64,000 bases of DNA from Gastranaerophilus sp944325835. Its GTDB lineage: Bacteria > Cyanobacteriota > Vampirovibrionia > Gastranaerophilales > Gastranaerophilaceae. This document shows positions 25,398 to 33,358 of this stretch, piece by piece. Position 1 is the first letter of the stretch. Every line of letters starts with the position of its first letter. The stretch is from assembly GCA_963931575.1 (NCBI GenBank), contig OZ007029.1, positions 930,001 through 994,000 of the forward strand. The letters are read 5' to 3'. The position numbers and the translations under genes are program-made. The notes beneath the pieces were generated by a model. The model was not told the origin of the DNA and ran no database searches. It saw only the letters and a program-made list of their open reading frames with translations.

Positions 25398-25463
25398 TAA
25401 TATCTCCGCCGTTTCTAATCTTTGATTTGTCAGGCGGGATAACGCAGGTCAACCCGCTTTCCT

Positions 25464-25496
25464 CGAGCAAAACAATTCACTGGATTGTTTTGCTCG
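25464..25496. repeat. Perfect 13-bp inverted repeat
   Basis: CGAGCAAAACAAT and its exact complement around TCACTGG, 25 bp downstream of the stop of the decarboxylase-like gene. It could act as a terminator for that gene, but there is no T run. Confidence 0.65.
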
Positions 25497-25520
25497 GCAG
25501 AGTGCTGTCTAATATGCCAC

Positions 25521-26630
25521 TCAAAAGCCTCGCTTGCGTGAGCGGGAGTTGCTACGCAACTCATTCACGACATGTTCCTTATCGCAAGTCTTTCTCGGAC
25601 AATATTGAAGGGCGGTTTTTAATTTTTCTATTTTCTTTTTAGAAGTTCCGAGACCGCATAAAAGCATTGTTGATACAGCATTAGTTTTTTCATCTTCTAT
25701 ACCGAATTTATCAAAAAGGAGTTCGGAGAGTTCAAACCCGCTCAAGCCTTCCTTTTTTATCAAAATTTTAGTTATATCATCCCCGTAAAATTGAACATTT
25801 TTACATTCAGAACGCAAAGCTTCAAGGTTTGTTATCAGTTCATCAAGTTTTTTGCGTCCGCGGGATGAATTGAGAAATTTTATATTCGCTTCAATCGTCA
25901 TCAAAAGCGGATAGGAAGGTGATGTTGTATTAATCATTGCAAGCGCCGGCGCCGGATCAATTTCGCGAGAGTGCAAAAGAGCTGTCGGGTTAAGTCCGCC
26001 TGCAGTCTTATGCAGAGATTGTACCGTAAAATCAGCAATCCCAACAGAAGATTCAGGCAGCTTATCCGAAAACGGATACAATGCCCCGTGTGCTTCATCA
26101 ACAATAAGCTTAACATTACTTTCTCTACAAATGTCACTAATTAGTGAAATATTAGAAACAATGCCTTCATAACTAGGAGAAGTAATTATAATCGCAGAGA
26201 TTTTTTCACTATTTAGTGTCGTTTTTAAAATTTCCGGTTCAAATTTACCGTAAATTCCCCAATCATTAATAAGGGGCAAATCATAAAAAACTGGTTCAGC
26301 TCCGGCGAGTTTCACCGCATTCAAATGACATGGATGCGCGTTTTTCCAGAGTAACACTTTTTCTCCCTTCCTGACAGAAGCGAGCACCGCCGCAATAATA
26401 CCGGAAGTAGAGCCATTTGCAAGGAATTTCGTATACTTAACTCCATATACAGCGGCAGCCCATTGTTCAGCTTCCTCTAACGCTGTCACAGGGTCGTGCG
26501 CGTCAGTTTCCGAGATGTCAAACTTATAAAACTGCCTGAATTTATTCACAATAAAAAAGCTCTGAGAATGCGACGGCGTCGTAAACAGAACTTTTCTATT
26601 TTTATGTTTAAATAAGTTCAGTAATCCCAT
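25521..26630 (-). CDS. Orn/Lys/Arg decarboxylase-like PLP enzyme
   Basis: 369 residues of the fold-type I PLP family, major domain only. Visible motifs: TPSHSQS at the start, NGSTSGIIAAVLA near 73, SPSYEGIVSNISLI, LIVDEAHGALYPF and QSLHKTAGGLNP with the PLP lysine near 210. The C-terminal decarboxylase domain is much reduced relative to full-length enzymes (about 480). The last 15-25 residues (NELRSNSRSRKRGF) are encoded by a GAGTTGC-TAC-GCAACTC palindrome, so the C-terminus was probably replaced or extended by a repeat element. Substrate cannot be read from sequence. Confidence 0.78.
   Translation of the reverse strand: MGLLNLFKHKNRKVLFTTPSHSQSFFIVNKFRQFYKFDISETDAHDPVTALEEAEQWAAAVYGVKYTKFLANGSTSGIIAAVLASVRKGEKVLLWKNAHPCHLNAVKLAGAEPVFYDLPLINDWGIYGKFEPEILKTTLNSEKISAIIITSPSYEGIVSNISLISDICRESNVKLIVDEAHGALYPFSDKLPESSVGIADFTVQSLHKTAGGLNPTALLHSREIDPAPALAMINTTSPSYPLLMTIEANIKFLNSSRGRKKLDELITNLEALRSECKNVQFYGDDITKILIKKEGLSGFELSELLFDKFGIEDEKTNAVSTMLLCGLGTSKKKIEKLKTALQYCPRKTCDKEHVVNELRSNSRSRKRGF
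25546..25562. repeat. Palindrome encoding the C-terminus of the decarboxylase-like gene
   Basis: GAGTTGC, TAC, GCAACTC. It lies in frame inside the end of the gene and gives residues ELRSNS. Confidence 0.6.
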
Positions 26631-26636
26631 TATTAT

Positions 26637-27224
26637 CTACTTATTTCTGATTTCAATACTTCTTTTTGCACAGTATTGAATTAACACCATTTTATCCCGT
26701 TCGGAGAGGAACGAAAATTTCCCTGAAACAGTGTAAGACGAATCATTTTTTTCAATTCTGATAGGCAGGAAGTTGCATTTTACCGATTGAACCGAAGATA
26801 GAGGCAGTGTAATAGAGTATTCTGCATCCAGATTAATCGCTTCAGAGCATTTAAACTTCATACCGCCTGCGGAAACGTCAAAAGTATAAATTCTATGGAT
26901 ATCATCGCCGTTTCTCAGTTCAAGATCATAATTATATTTAACACGCGTATATTGACGACGTTGCAAGTATTTATGTTTTGCCGGATTTGCAATTCTTAAA
27001 GTTTTACCCTTTATTTCGTGCGGGAAAGAGGTAAAATAGAGCATTCCGTATTGATTTTGCGTAAAAAACTCACAATAATTACGTTTCAGCATTCCTTTAG
27101 GTTCATAATCAAGTTCAACAATAAAGCCTTCCGGTGAAACTTCTTTAATAGTACCTTTATTTGCGTTTTTAAAATCAGTCGGGACAACAGTTATTCTTTT
27201 ACCTTTTTCCAATAATTCTCTCAT
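26637..27224 (-). CDS. PilZ-domain protein (c-di-GMP receptor)
   Basis: 195 residues. The C-terminal half is a PilZ domain: RRQYTRVKY near residue 96 supplies the RxxxR motif and FDVSAGGMKF near 120 the D/NxSxxG motif. The N-terminal half (ITVVPTDFKNANKGTI and on) looks like a YcgR-type beta domain. It should bind cyclic di-GMP, which often controls pili or surface behaviour; a link to the prepilins here is only a guess. Start chosen at ATG 27224 with AAAGGAAG upstream. Confidence 0.85.
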   Translation of the reverse strand: MRELLEKGKRITVVPTDFKNANKGTIKEVSPEGFIVELDYEPKGMLKRNYCEFFTQNQYGMLYFTSFPHEIKGKTLRIANPAKHKYLQRRQYTRVKYNYDLELRNGDDIHRIYTFDVSAGGMKFKCSEAINLDAEYSITLPLSSVQSVKCNFLPIRIEKNDSSYTVSGKFSFLSERDKMVLIQYCAKRSIEIRNK

Positions 27225-27278
27225 AATTCTTCCTTTTTTACAGGGTTTGCCGGTGATAAATCGTACAAACCTATACTG

Positions 27279-27306
27279 ATTATACATTATTTTCAGAGAT
27301 TTGCAA
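27279..27306 (-). promoter_or_regulatory. Promoter of the PilZ gene
   Basis: TTGCAA, 16 bp, TATAAT, about 50 nt before the ATG. Confidence 0.6.
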
Positions 27307-27310
27307 GATA

Positions 27311-27700
27311 TTAATATTTTGAATATTCTTTAGAAAGCTCTTTCCACTCGTCCTCAGAAACACAGAAAGCGTTATTCCAGAATTTTTCTATAGCATAGGC
27401 TTCACGCTCATCTCTGTGAAGAATATGAACGACAACATCACCGTAATCAATCAAATTCCAGCGATTTTTGGCGTCATTTTCAGTTTTTAGAGGCAGGCGC
27501 TGAAAAAGTTCTTTTATACGCAAAGAAGTGTTTTCGGTAAGCGCTCTTACCTGAGGGGTTGAATCGCCTGTAACGATTACGAAATAATCCGCGAGTGAAG
27601 AAACGTTACTAATATTTAATACCGCGATATTTTTACCCAAATTATCATCTAAAGTTCTTGCAATAACGCATGCCAGTTTTTTTGAATCTAAATTTTCCAT
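27311..27700 (-). CDS. rsfS: Ribosomal silencing factor RsfS
   Basis: 129 residues of the Iojap/YbeB family. Typical are KNIAVLNISNVSSLADYFVIVTGDS, NRWNLIDYGDVVVHIL and EREAYAIEKFW. It binds L14 and blocks subunit joining during starvation. AGGAAT precedes the ATG by 6 nt. It follows rpiB by 9 nt on the same strand, probably one transcript with folE2. Confidence 0.93.
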   Translation of the reverse strand: MENLDSKKLACVIARTLDDNLGKNIAVLNISNVSSLADYFVIVTGDSTPQVRALTENTSLRIKELFQRLPLKTENDAKNRWNLIDYGDVVVHILHRDEREAYAIEKFWNNAFCVSEDEWKELSKEYSKY

Positions 27701-27709
27701 TACTAATTC

Positions 27710-28141
27710 CTATATTTCTATTTTATCAATTCTTCTTTTGTGGCGTTCTTCATTTGAAAACGGGGTTTCGAGCCAAACTTTTACTATTTCGAGCATCAAA
27801 CCTTCGCCAATTGCGCGCTCGCCAAGGCAGAGTATGTTTGAATCATTGTGTTCGCGCGTTGCTTTTGCTGAAAAAGTGTCAGAACAAAGTGCTGCCCGAA
27901 TTCCGAAAATTTTATTTGCAGCGATAGACATTCCTATACCTGTTCCGCAGACCAGAATCCCTTTTTCTGCGTCACCGGAAGCGACCGATTTTGCGACCTT
28001 ATGCGCTATATCCGGATAATCGCACGATTCTGCGCTAAAAGTTCCAACGTCCAAAACCTCAATTCCGGTAGAGGCCAAATATTCTTTGATTTTGTTTTTA
28101 TAATTGAATCCGCCGTGATCAGCACCTAATGCGATTTTCAC
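27710..28141 (-). CDS. rpiB: Ribose-5-phosphate isomerase B
   Basis: 143 residues of the RpiB/LacAB family. MKIALGADHGGFNYKNKI at the start, CGTGIGMSIAANKIFGIRAALC near 65 (the Cys and the phosphate-binding loop), and EHNDSNILCLGERAIG near 98. It interconverts ribulose-5-phosphate and ribose-5-phosphate. The start follows folE2 by only 2 nt. Confidence 0.94.
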   Translation of the reverse strand: MKIALGADHGGFNYKNKIKEYLASTGIEVLDVGTFSAESCDYPDIAHKVAKSVASGDAEKGILVCGTGIGMSIAANKIFGIRAALCSDTFSAKATREHNDSNILCLGERAIGEGLMLEIVKVWLETPFSNEERHKRRIDKIEI

Positions 28142-28143
28142 AA

Positions 28144-28935
28144 TTAACTCCTTTTACTTTCTTTCTGATAAGCCCACGCTGAATGGTTATGGATACTTTC
28201 AAAAGCCTCGCATTCAACTTCAAACTCTCTAACGCGCGGAGATTTTCTCAGTTCAACAACGACATCGCGCAGAACATCTTCCACAAATTTCGGATTATTC
28301 CAGGCTTTTTCCGTAACAAATTTTTCATCTTCACGTTTCAATAGAGGATAAACCTCGCAGGATGCACAGGCTTCAACCATACTTATCAAATCTTCAAGCC
28401 AGATACTTTGTGATTCTTCATCATAAGAAACTTTAACAGAAATCAATGCACGCTGGTTATGTGCTCCATTTTCGGAAATTTCTTTAGAGCAAGGGCAAAG
28501 AGTAGTTACCGGAACAACTACGCCCAGAACAAATTTGAAAGCCCCGTTTTCAATTCGACCTTCAAACGAGCAATCATAGGCCATTGCAGCTACATTCTTT
28601 GTTACCGGAGATTTTTTATTGATAAAATATTTAAACCGGAATTCCAAATCGCCGCTTTCAGCTTCAAGATGTTTAATGATTTTTTCAAGACAAACTTTGA
28701 TATCAAAACCGGCAAGATTTTTCGTTTGCCATTCGGTTAGGATTTCAACGAAGCGCGACATGTGCGTGCCCTTGTAATCACGCGGCAGGGAAACATTAAC
28801 CTTAGCTTTTGCACAGACGATTTGCGGTTGAGAGCTGTCTTTTCGCTGAATTAACAGCGGGAGTTCAAAATCCTTAATCCCTACTTTTTGAATATCAACA
28901 TCCCTGTTGTCTTTAAATTTCTGAACATCTTTCAT
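28144..28935 (-). CDS. folE2: GTP cyclohydrolase FolE2
   Basis: Makes dihydroneopterin triphosphate, the first step to folate and queuosine, by the FolE2 (GCYH-IB) enzyme that can use metals other than zinc. 263 residues with the family core VVPVTTLCPCSKEISENGAHNQR, including the active-site Cys near residue 147, and VEACASCEVYPLLKREDEKFVTE. First gene of the folE2-rpiB-rsfS set. Confidence 0.93.
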   Translation of the reverse strand: MKDVQKFKDNRDVDIQKVGIKDFELPLLIQRKDSSQPQIVCAKAKVNVSLPRDYKGTHMSRFVEILTEWQTKNLAGFDIKVCLEKIIKHLEAESGDLEFRFKYFINKKSPVTKNVAAMAYDCSFEGRIENGAFKFVLGVVVPVTTLCPCSKEISENGAHNQRALISVKVSYDEESQSIWLEDLISMVEACASCEVYPLLKREDEKFVTEKAWNNPKFVEDVLRDVVVELRKSPRVREFEVECEAFESIHNHSAWAYQKESKRS

Positions 28936-29317
28936 AAGTTAATGATAACATAAAAAGCATTACTTGCAAGAAAGGAGCGCAAATGTTGCGTTCTATGTCA
29001 TTACGAGGGAGAAGCCTGTGGCGATCCAGGCAAAGACGCAGTATCCTCAACCGGATAGCCACGCGGTCTGCGACCCCTCGCAATGACAGTATTTCCTTTA
29101 ATGTCATTCCGGGCTGCGCGAGCGAGCGGAGGCACTAAGCGAAAACCACGCTTTTCGCGGTGCCGTTTTTCGCGAGTCGAGCAAGACCGTTTCGGAATCT
29201 GACAGGCGTTACCGATAGCTCGCATCGCTGGACAGACCCTGAATCAAGTTCAGGGTGACAATAAAATTTTACTTTGTCCGTGAGCACGCATTCGCTTTGT
29301 AGAACCGGCTCAGCCGG
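28936..29317. repeat. Intergenic region with three hairpin repeat elements
   Basis: No supportable gene. 28996-29088 has inverted ends TGTCATTACGAGGG and CCCTCGCAATGACA (one mismatch). A second element begins TGTCATTCCGGGC at about 29102. A third is ACCCTGAA-TCAAG-TTCAGGGT at 29236-29256. These are the kind of dispersed TGTCATT-type hairpins found in many bacterial genomes. They lie downstream of the orphan poly-G cassette. Confidence 0.6.
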
Positions 29318-29331
29318 CCCCCCCCCCCCCC
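29318..29331 (-). repeat. Poly-G tract (14) of the orphan cassette B
   Basis: Fourteen G on the minus strand after an 11-codon leader. The 3'-flank CCGGCTGAGCCGGTTCT matches locus A, but no prepilin follows. Confidence 0.9.
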
Positions 29332-29363
29332 GTCATAATGCTTACATTACTTCGTTTTTTCAT
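29332..29363 (-). pseudogene. Orphan leader of a prepilin cassette (MKKRSNVSIMT), no pilin body
   Basis: ATG at 29363 with GAAAGGATAGAAAA upstream, promoter TTGACA-17-TAAACT at 29397-29425 overlapping the end of ribF. The leader resembles that of loci C and E, and the sequence after the G tract resembles locus A. With 14 G the frame stops at once (TGA); with 13 or 16 it stays open to about 29137, but no FTMAE segment appears. A remnant or a donor cassette. Confidence 0.65.
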
Positions 29364-29396
29364 TTTTCTATCCTTTCTCAATTCATATACATTTTC

Positions 29397-29425
29397 AGTT
29401 TAATCTATATTTTGCACCATGTCAA
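29397..29425 (-). promoter_or_regulatory. Promoter of orphan cassette B
   Basis: TTGACA, 17 bp, TAAACT; the -35 lies in the last codons of ribF and the -10 overlaps its TAA stop. Confidence 0.6.
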
Positions 29426-30299
29426 TATCAGATTTTATCTGAGCAACCAGCGCGTCAACCGAATCAAATTTTCTTTCTGCTCTGATAAAATCCACGAATT
29501 CAATTCTCAAGGTTTCGCCGTAAATATCTTTATCAAAATTCAGGATATGCACTTCAAGAACAGGTTTTGACGCAAGCCCTTCAAAAGTTGGCTTAACCCC
29601 GAAATTCGCTATCGCCGGAAGTCCGTTTGCGAGCACGGAATAAACTCCGAACGGAAGTTTTACTAATTCTTGCGGATAGTGAATATTCGCCGTTTTAAAC
29701 CCGATTTTAGACGCCAGATGCGCGCCGCGCTGAACCGTTCCTTCTATGAAAAATTTATAGCCGAGAAAATCATTTGCACACCTAATGTTACCTTCCGCAA
29801 GTTTTCTTCTTATCAAAGAGCTGCTGACTATTTCGCCATTAAGCTCTACAGGCGGAATTTTAAAATATTTATAGCCATAGGCGGGTGCACATTCTTCTAA
29901 AAGCTCCGGAGTTCCGCTCTTATGCACGCCAAAATAGTGGTTAAAGCCTGTAGAAATAGAAACCGGCGCAAAGTTCTTCACTAAAACGTTGCGAATATAT
30001 TCCTCCCCTGAAAGCTGCGCAAACTCTTTAAAGTCAAGTTCATAAAGGAAATCAACGCCAAGTTCTGCGATTTTTTCCCGACGGGCAGTATCTGTCAGAA
30101 TATATTCCGGAGCAACGCCGCGCAAAAGCACCTGCGGATGCTCTTTAAACGTTATCACAGCCGATTGAGTTCCGTTTTTACGCGAAAACTCAACAGCAGA
30201 AGAGATAACCTTTTTATGTCCCGGGTGAACTCCGTCAAAAAAGCCCAGAGCAAGTGCTAAATTCTTATATTCATCATTGATTTGCGTAAAAATTTTCAT
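29400..30299 (-). CDS. ribF: Bifunctional riboflavin kinase / FAD synthetase
   Basis: Converts riboflavin to FMN and FAD. 299 residues. The N-terminal FAD synthetase has GFFDGVHPGHKKV (nucleotidyltransferase HxGH-like motif) near residue 19 and SSSLIRRKLAEG near 157. The C-terminal kinase domain has GTVQRGAHLASKIGFKTANI near 183 and ANFGVKPTF. The ATG overlaps the stop of the ldpA-like gene (ATGA), so the two are coupled. Confidence 0.94.
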   Translation of the reverse strand: MKIFTQINDEYKNLALALGFFDGVHPGHKKVISSAVEFSRKNGTQSAVITFKEHPQVLLRGVAPEYILTDTARREKIAELGVDFLYELDFKEFAQLSGEEYIRNVLVKNFAPVSISTGFNHYFGVHKSGTPELLEECAPAYGYKYFKIPPVELNGEIVSSSLIRRKLAEGNIRCANDFLGYKFFIEGTVQRGAHLASKIGFKTANIHYPQELVKLPFGVYSVLANGLPAIANFGVKPTFEGLASKPVLEVHILNFDKDIYGETLRIEFVDFIRAERKFDSVDALVAQIKSDIDMVQNID

Positions 30300-31198
30300 A
30301 AAGTTGAATGTATAAGATTTTTTGCCGCATCAAGCGGATTAGGAGTATTTTTTACTATTTTACGCGCAAAAGAGCCAATAGCAATACCGTGATAATTAAT
30401 ACCGCACATTTTAGCCAGCTCTGCGGTTTTAGAATTGGTCCCGCCTGACAATAAAAGATATACAGGAAGTTTAGCATTTTGTACGATTTCAGCCGTGGCA
30501 ACTGTTTGAAGTGTTGTTTTAAAATCATCTTCACCGCCGCTCATAGGAAACCCGTCAGCCTGAACTATTGTTGTATAAGGGGCACGGTTTTCAATCATCT
30601 TCTTTATGCGTGCTGTCATCTGTTCGTCCCCAAGCCTGCCACGGCTCGTGCAAATACTCAACATGCCGGAATAAATTGAATTAATATAACTCCACTTTTC
30701 CGCAATTTCCTCCTCATTAAGCCCCATTGCATGAAATTCAATACAGTCAATACCAAGCTCCACAATAGGCGGCAGAACTTCCGCCAGATTTTTCTCTTGC
30801 GAGTAAAAAGAAATCGCGCCCTTATGACAAACTTTATAACATTTACCACAGCCGATACAATTTTGCGGGTTAACCTTAAAGTATTTAATTGCTTTTTGCG
30901 GACAAATTTCCTGACATTTGCCGCACTGAACGCATTTTTCATAATCAATCCGCGCTTTTGATACATGCGGGTCATTTTTTATCCCTACACTCACACAAAG
31001 ATAAGCATCATCAGCACCGGCGTCCAGCAGTGCACGCTTTGCAGCAAGAACTATTTCCGTTTTAGCAGAAAGATCAAAGAACTTACAGCCGGCCTGCGCG
31101 TAAAGTTTTACAAGGTTATAAACCTCTTCTTCATTCTCATTTCCCGCGCCGCACACGAGTTTAAAGCATCTATGTTCTTTTAATAAATCTTCCAGCAT
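30296..31198 (-). CDS. ldpA: LdpA-like two-[4Fe-4S] protein
   Basis: 300 residues resembling cyanobacterial LdpA, a redox-sensing input protein of the circadian clock. The first 80 residues (HRCFKLVCGAGNENEEEVYNL, YAQAGCKFFDLSAKTEIV) match the LdpA N-terminal domain. Two ferredoxin motifs follow: CVQCGKCQEICP near 87 and CIGCGKCYKVCH near 113. The rest is a TIM-barrel-like domain (GFPMSGGEDDF, LLLSGGTNSKTAELA). There are no kai genes in this window. The start overlaps the upstream stop (TGATG) and its stop overlaps ribF, giving a tight group. Function outside photosynthetic cells is unknown. Confidence 0.78.
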   Translation of the reverse strand: MLEDLLKEHRCFKLVCGAGNENEEEVYNLVKLYAQAGCKFFDLSAKTEIVLAAKRALLDAGADDAYLCVSVGIKNDPHVSKARIDYEKCVQCGKCQEICPQKAIKYFKVNPQNCIGCGKCYKVCHKGAISFYSQEKNLAEVLPPIVELGIDCIEFHAMGLNEEEIAEKWSYINSIYSGMLSICTSRGRLGDEQMTARIKKMIENRAPYTTIVQADGFPMSGGEDDFKTTLQTVATAEIVQNAKLPVYLLLSGGTNSKTAELAKMCGINYHGIAIGSFARKIVKNTPNPLDAAKNLIHSTL

Positions 31199-32388
31199 CA
31201 GGCTTTAACCAAATATCTATAAATCATATCAGAGGCTTCTACAATAAACTCTTTTCCTTTAACAGAGTTATACGGACGGTTTGCAAGGATTACGACAATA
31301 TATTTTTTCCCGTTAGGCGCATAAACTATACCCGCATCACCGAGCATTTTGCCGATATCGCCTGTTTTGTGCATAAAATCAGCACCAGCCCCCAATCCCG
31401 CAGGAATCAAGCGATCATTTTTAACATGTGACATATAAGAAAAAATCTTTTCTCTTGAGGAGCCTGTAAGGAATTTAGGGTTATCAAGGTTATAAAGCAA
31501 TCTGCCCATATCCCTTGCCGTAATATAGTTCGTTCCTTCCATATCCGGAAGCCAGTTGTTTACATAAGTATTTGCAAGCCCCCAGTCCTTAATCTGACGG
31601 TTAACAGACGGCATACCACCAATCTTTGTCATAAGCATGTTTGTCGCGGAATTGTCGGAATTCGTAATCATCAGCCGTGCAAGCGTATCAATTGAATACT
31701 TAGAATTTTCGGCTTTATACTGGAGCGAGCCGGAACCCTCCGCACGGAATAAATCAGTCAGGGTCATTTCATCATAAATAGAAGTTTGACCGTATTCAAT
31801 ATTCTTAAACAACGCAACCAGAACCGGTAATTTTATAATACTTGCAGCGGAAAAAATTTCATCCGCATTGATATCTACATAGTTGTTATCGCTGTAATCC
31901 CAGACATAAATAGCAGAATGAATGGTCGGATATTGCTGCTGCAAATTTATAAGTCTGTTTTTCAAAACAGTCATTTGATTATTTTCTTTGAGCGGAAGCA
32001 TTTTAGGATTTTTCGTATTCGCCCCTAAAATAGTTCTTACGCCCAGCGATAGATCATTTGCCAGATAGTTTTCTATCGGATGCACAAGAGCATTATAATC
32101 CATAGTAATATTCGGATAATTCGACCCGTGCGGCAACGGTTTAATATATTTGTTAAACATTGCAGGCAGTATAAAAATCGCTACAAGCGTAAAAAATACA
32201 AGTGATATAACCCTATGAATAAAGAGATTTCTCTTTATTTTTTTCTGGTTAGGCACGCGCTGTCTGAATTGTTCAGGCGTGACATAATTAGGCTGTCTGT
32301 ACACCTCTTTAGGGTAAACAGTGCGCATTTCAGGCATACTTAAAGCTCTGTTATAATAATTACTATCCCTGTAAGCCGGTTGCGGCAT
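31198..32388 (-). CDS. Class A beta-lactamase-like serine hydrolase, membrane-anchored
   Basis: 396 residues. A cytoplasmic head of about 55 residues, one membrane segment (VISLVFFTLVAIFILPAMF), then an outer domain of the beta-lactamase/transpeptidase superfamily. Active-site motifs are SIIK in SAASIIKLPVL (near 183), SDN in TNSDNSATNM (near 242) and HKTG in MHKTGDIGKM (near 343). It could be a beta-lactamase or a cell-wall carboxypeptidase; the Glu166-type region cannot be judged with certainty. GGAGGAAAT precedes the ATG. Resistance should not be assumed. Confidence 0.82.
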   Translation of the reverse strand: MPQPAYRDSNYYNRALSMPEMRTVYPKEVYRQPNYVTPEQFRQRVPNQKKIKRNLFIHRVISLVFFTLVAIFILPAMFNKYIKPLPHGSNYPNITMDYNALVHPIENYLANDLSLGVRTILGANTKNPKMLPLKENNQMTVLKNRLINLQQQYPTIHSAIYVWDYSDNNYVDINADEIFSAASIIKLPVLVALFKNIEYGQTSIYDEMTLTDLFRAEGSGSLQYKAENSKYSIDTLARLMITNSDNSATNMLMTKIGGMPSVNRQIKDWGLANTYVNNWLPDMEGTNYITARDMGRLLYNLDNPKFLTGSSREKIFSYMSHVKNDRLIPAGLGAGADFMHKTGDIGKMLGDAGIVYAPNGKKYIVVILANRPYNSVKGKEFIVEASDMIYRYLVKA

Positions 32389-32455
32389 ATTTCCTCCACT
32401 ATCAACAACAGTATAATATCAGTAAAAAACTTTTGCAAATATATTAAGGTAAATT

Positions 32456-33358
32456 TTAAATTTTATTAATCCCTCTCAGATTATCAATATCGGCCTGAAT
32501 TTCACAAGCCTTCTTCTCCAGCTGGTTATAAACCTGTGAGTTAATCTCCCCGCCGATAAGAATAAGCAAAGATGTATAATAAAGCCAAACCATTAGCACC
32601 GCAAACGCACCGATTGTACCGTAAACCATGTTATAAGTGTTAAGGTTATTGACATAAATTGAGAAACCCCACGAACCTATTAACCAGAAAATACAGAAAA
32701 ACCAGGTTCCGGCAAGAGCGCTTTTCATCTTGAATTTTTCATTTCCCTTCAGGTTAGGCAGAACATAGTAGCTTAAAAACGCCATTAAAAATAACGCCAT
32801 AAATGCAATCGGCCAGCGCATAATAAGGATTACTGTCGCCGTCGGAATTGAAATATGCAGCGAATTTACGAGCGTTGTTATAATAAGTTTACCAAAGACA
32901 ATAAGGTTTATACTCAAAAACAACACCATTGTATCTACAAAAACCATTATTAATGATAAAAGTCTTGTATAAATAAAATTTCGGGTTTCATCAACTTTGT
33001 AAGCCCTGTTCAAACCTTTCAGCACCACCGCAATACTGTTTGTCGAAAGGAACAACGTAACGCAAAAGCCCACTACCGCCATAATATCCGCGTTTGAGAA
33101 TATCATCACCTCATTTAAAACAGACTTAATCAAATTAATTGCCTGCGCCGGCATGACAGTATTCAGAAAAAGTAAAATAGGTTCTATCATAGATTTATGC
33201 CCCATCCAGCCAAAAACAGCCATTAAAAAGAGCATAAACGGAAAAATCCCGATAACCATCATAAAACCCATTTCCGCAGCCATTCCGCAGAAATCATTTC
33301 TTATAACCGATTTTATTAATCTTCTTATACCAATAATAAAATGTTTGTATTTTCTCAT
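32456..33358 (-). CDS. YihY/BrkB-family inner membrane protein
   Basis: 300 residues with six or seven membrane helices. Family landmarks are GIFPFMLFLMAVFGW near 35, LFLSTNSIAVVLKGLNRAY near 105, YYVLPNLKGNEKFKMKSALAGT near 194 and VYGTIGAFAVLMVWLYYTSLLILIGGEINSQ near 242. Function of this widespread family is not settled. Its ATG overlaps the TGA of nrnA. Confidence 0.9.
   Translation of the reverse strand: MRKYKHFIIGIRRLIKSVIRNDFCGMAAEMGFMMVIGIFPFMLFLMAVFGWMGHKSMIEPILLFLNTVMPAQAINLIKSVLNEVMIFSNADIMAVVGFCVTLFLSTNSIAVVLKGLNRAYKVDETRNFIYTRLLSLIMVFVDTMVLFLSINLIVFGKLIITTLVNSLHISIPTATVILIMRWPIAFMALFLMAFLSYYVLPNLKGNEKFKMKSALAGTWFFCIFWLIGSWGFSIYVNNLNTYNMVYGTIGAFAVLMVWLYYTSLLILIGGEINSQVYNQLEKKACEIQADIDNLRGINKI

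Noticed and set aside
25427..25642. 71-residue plus-strand reading frame
   Set aside because: It is antisense to the decarboxylase-like gene and a palindrome, with no Shine-Dalgarno.
28913..29225. Short Arg/Leu-rich reading frames on the minus strand
   Set aside because: They lie entirely in hairpin repeats, lack ribosome sites and have no conserved features.
31198..32388. Antibiotic-resistance beta-lactamase
   Set aside because: Active-site motifs fit the superfamily, but they do not separate a true beta-lactamase from a wall enzyme, so no resistance claim is made.
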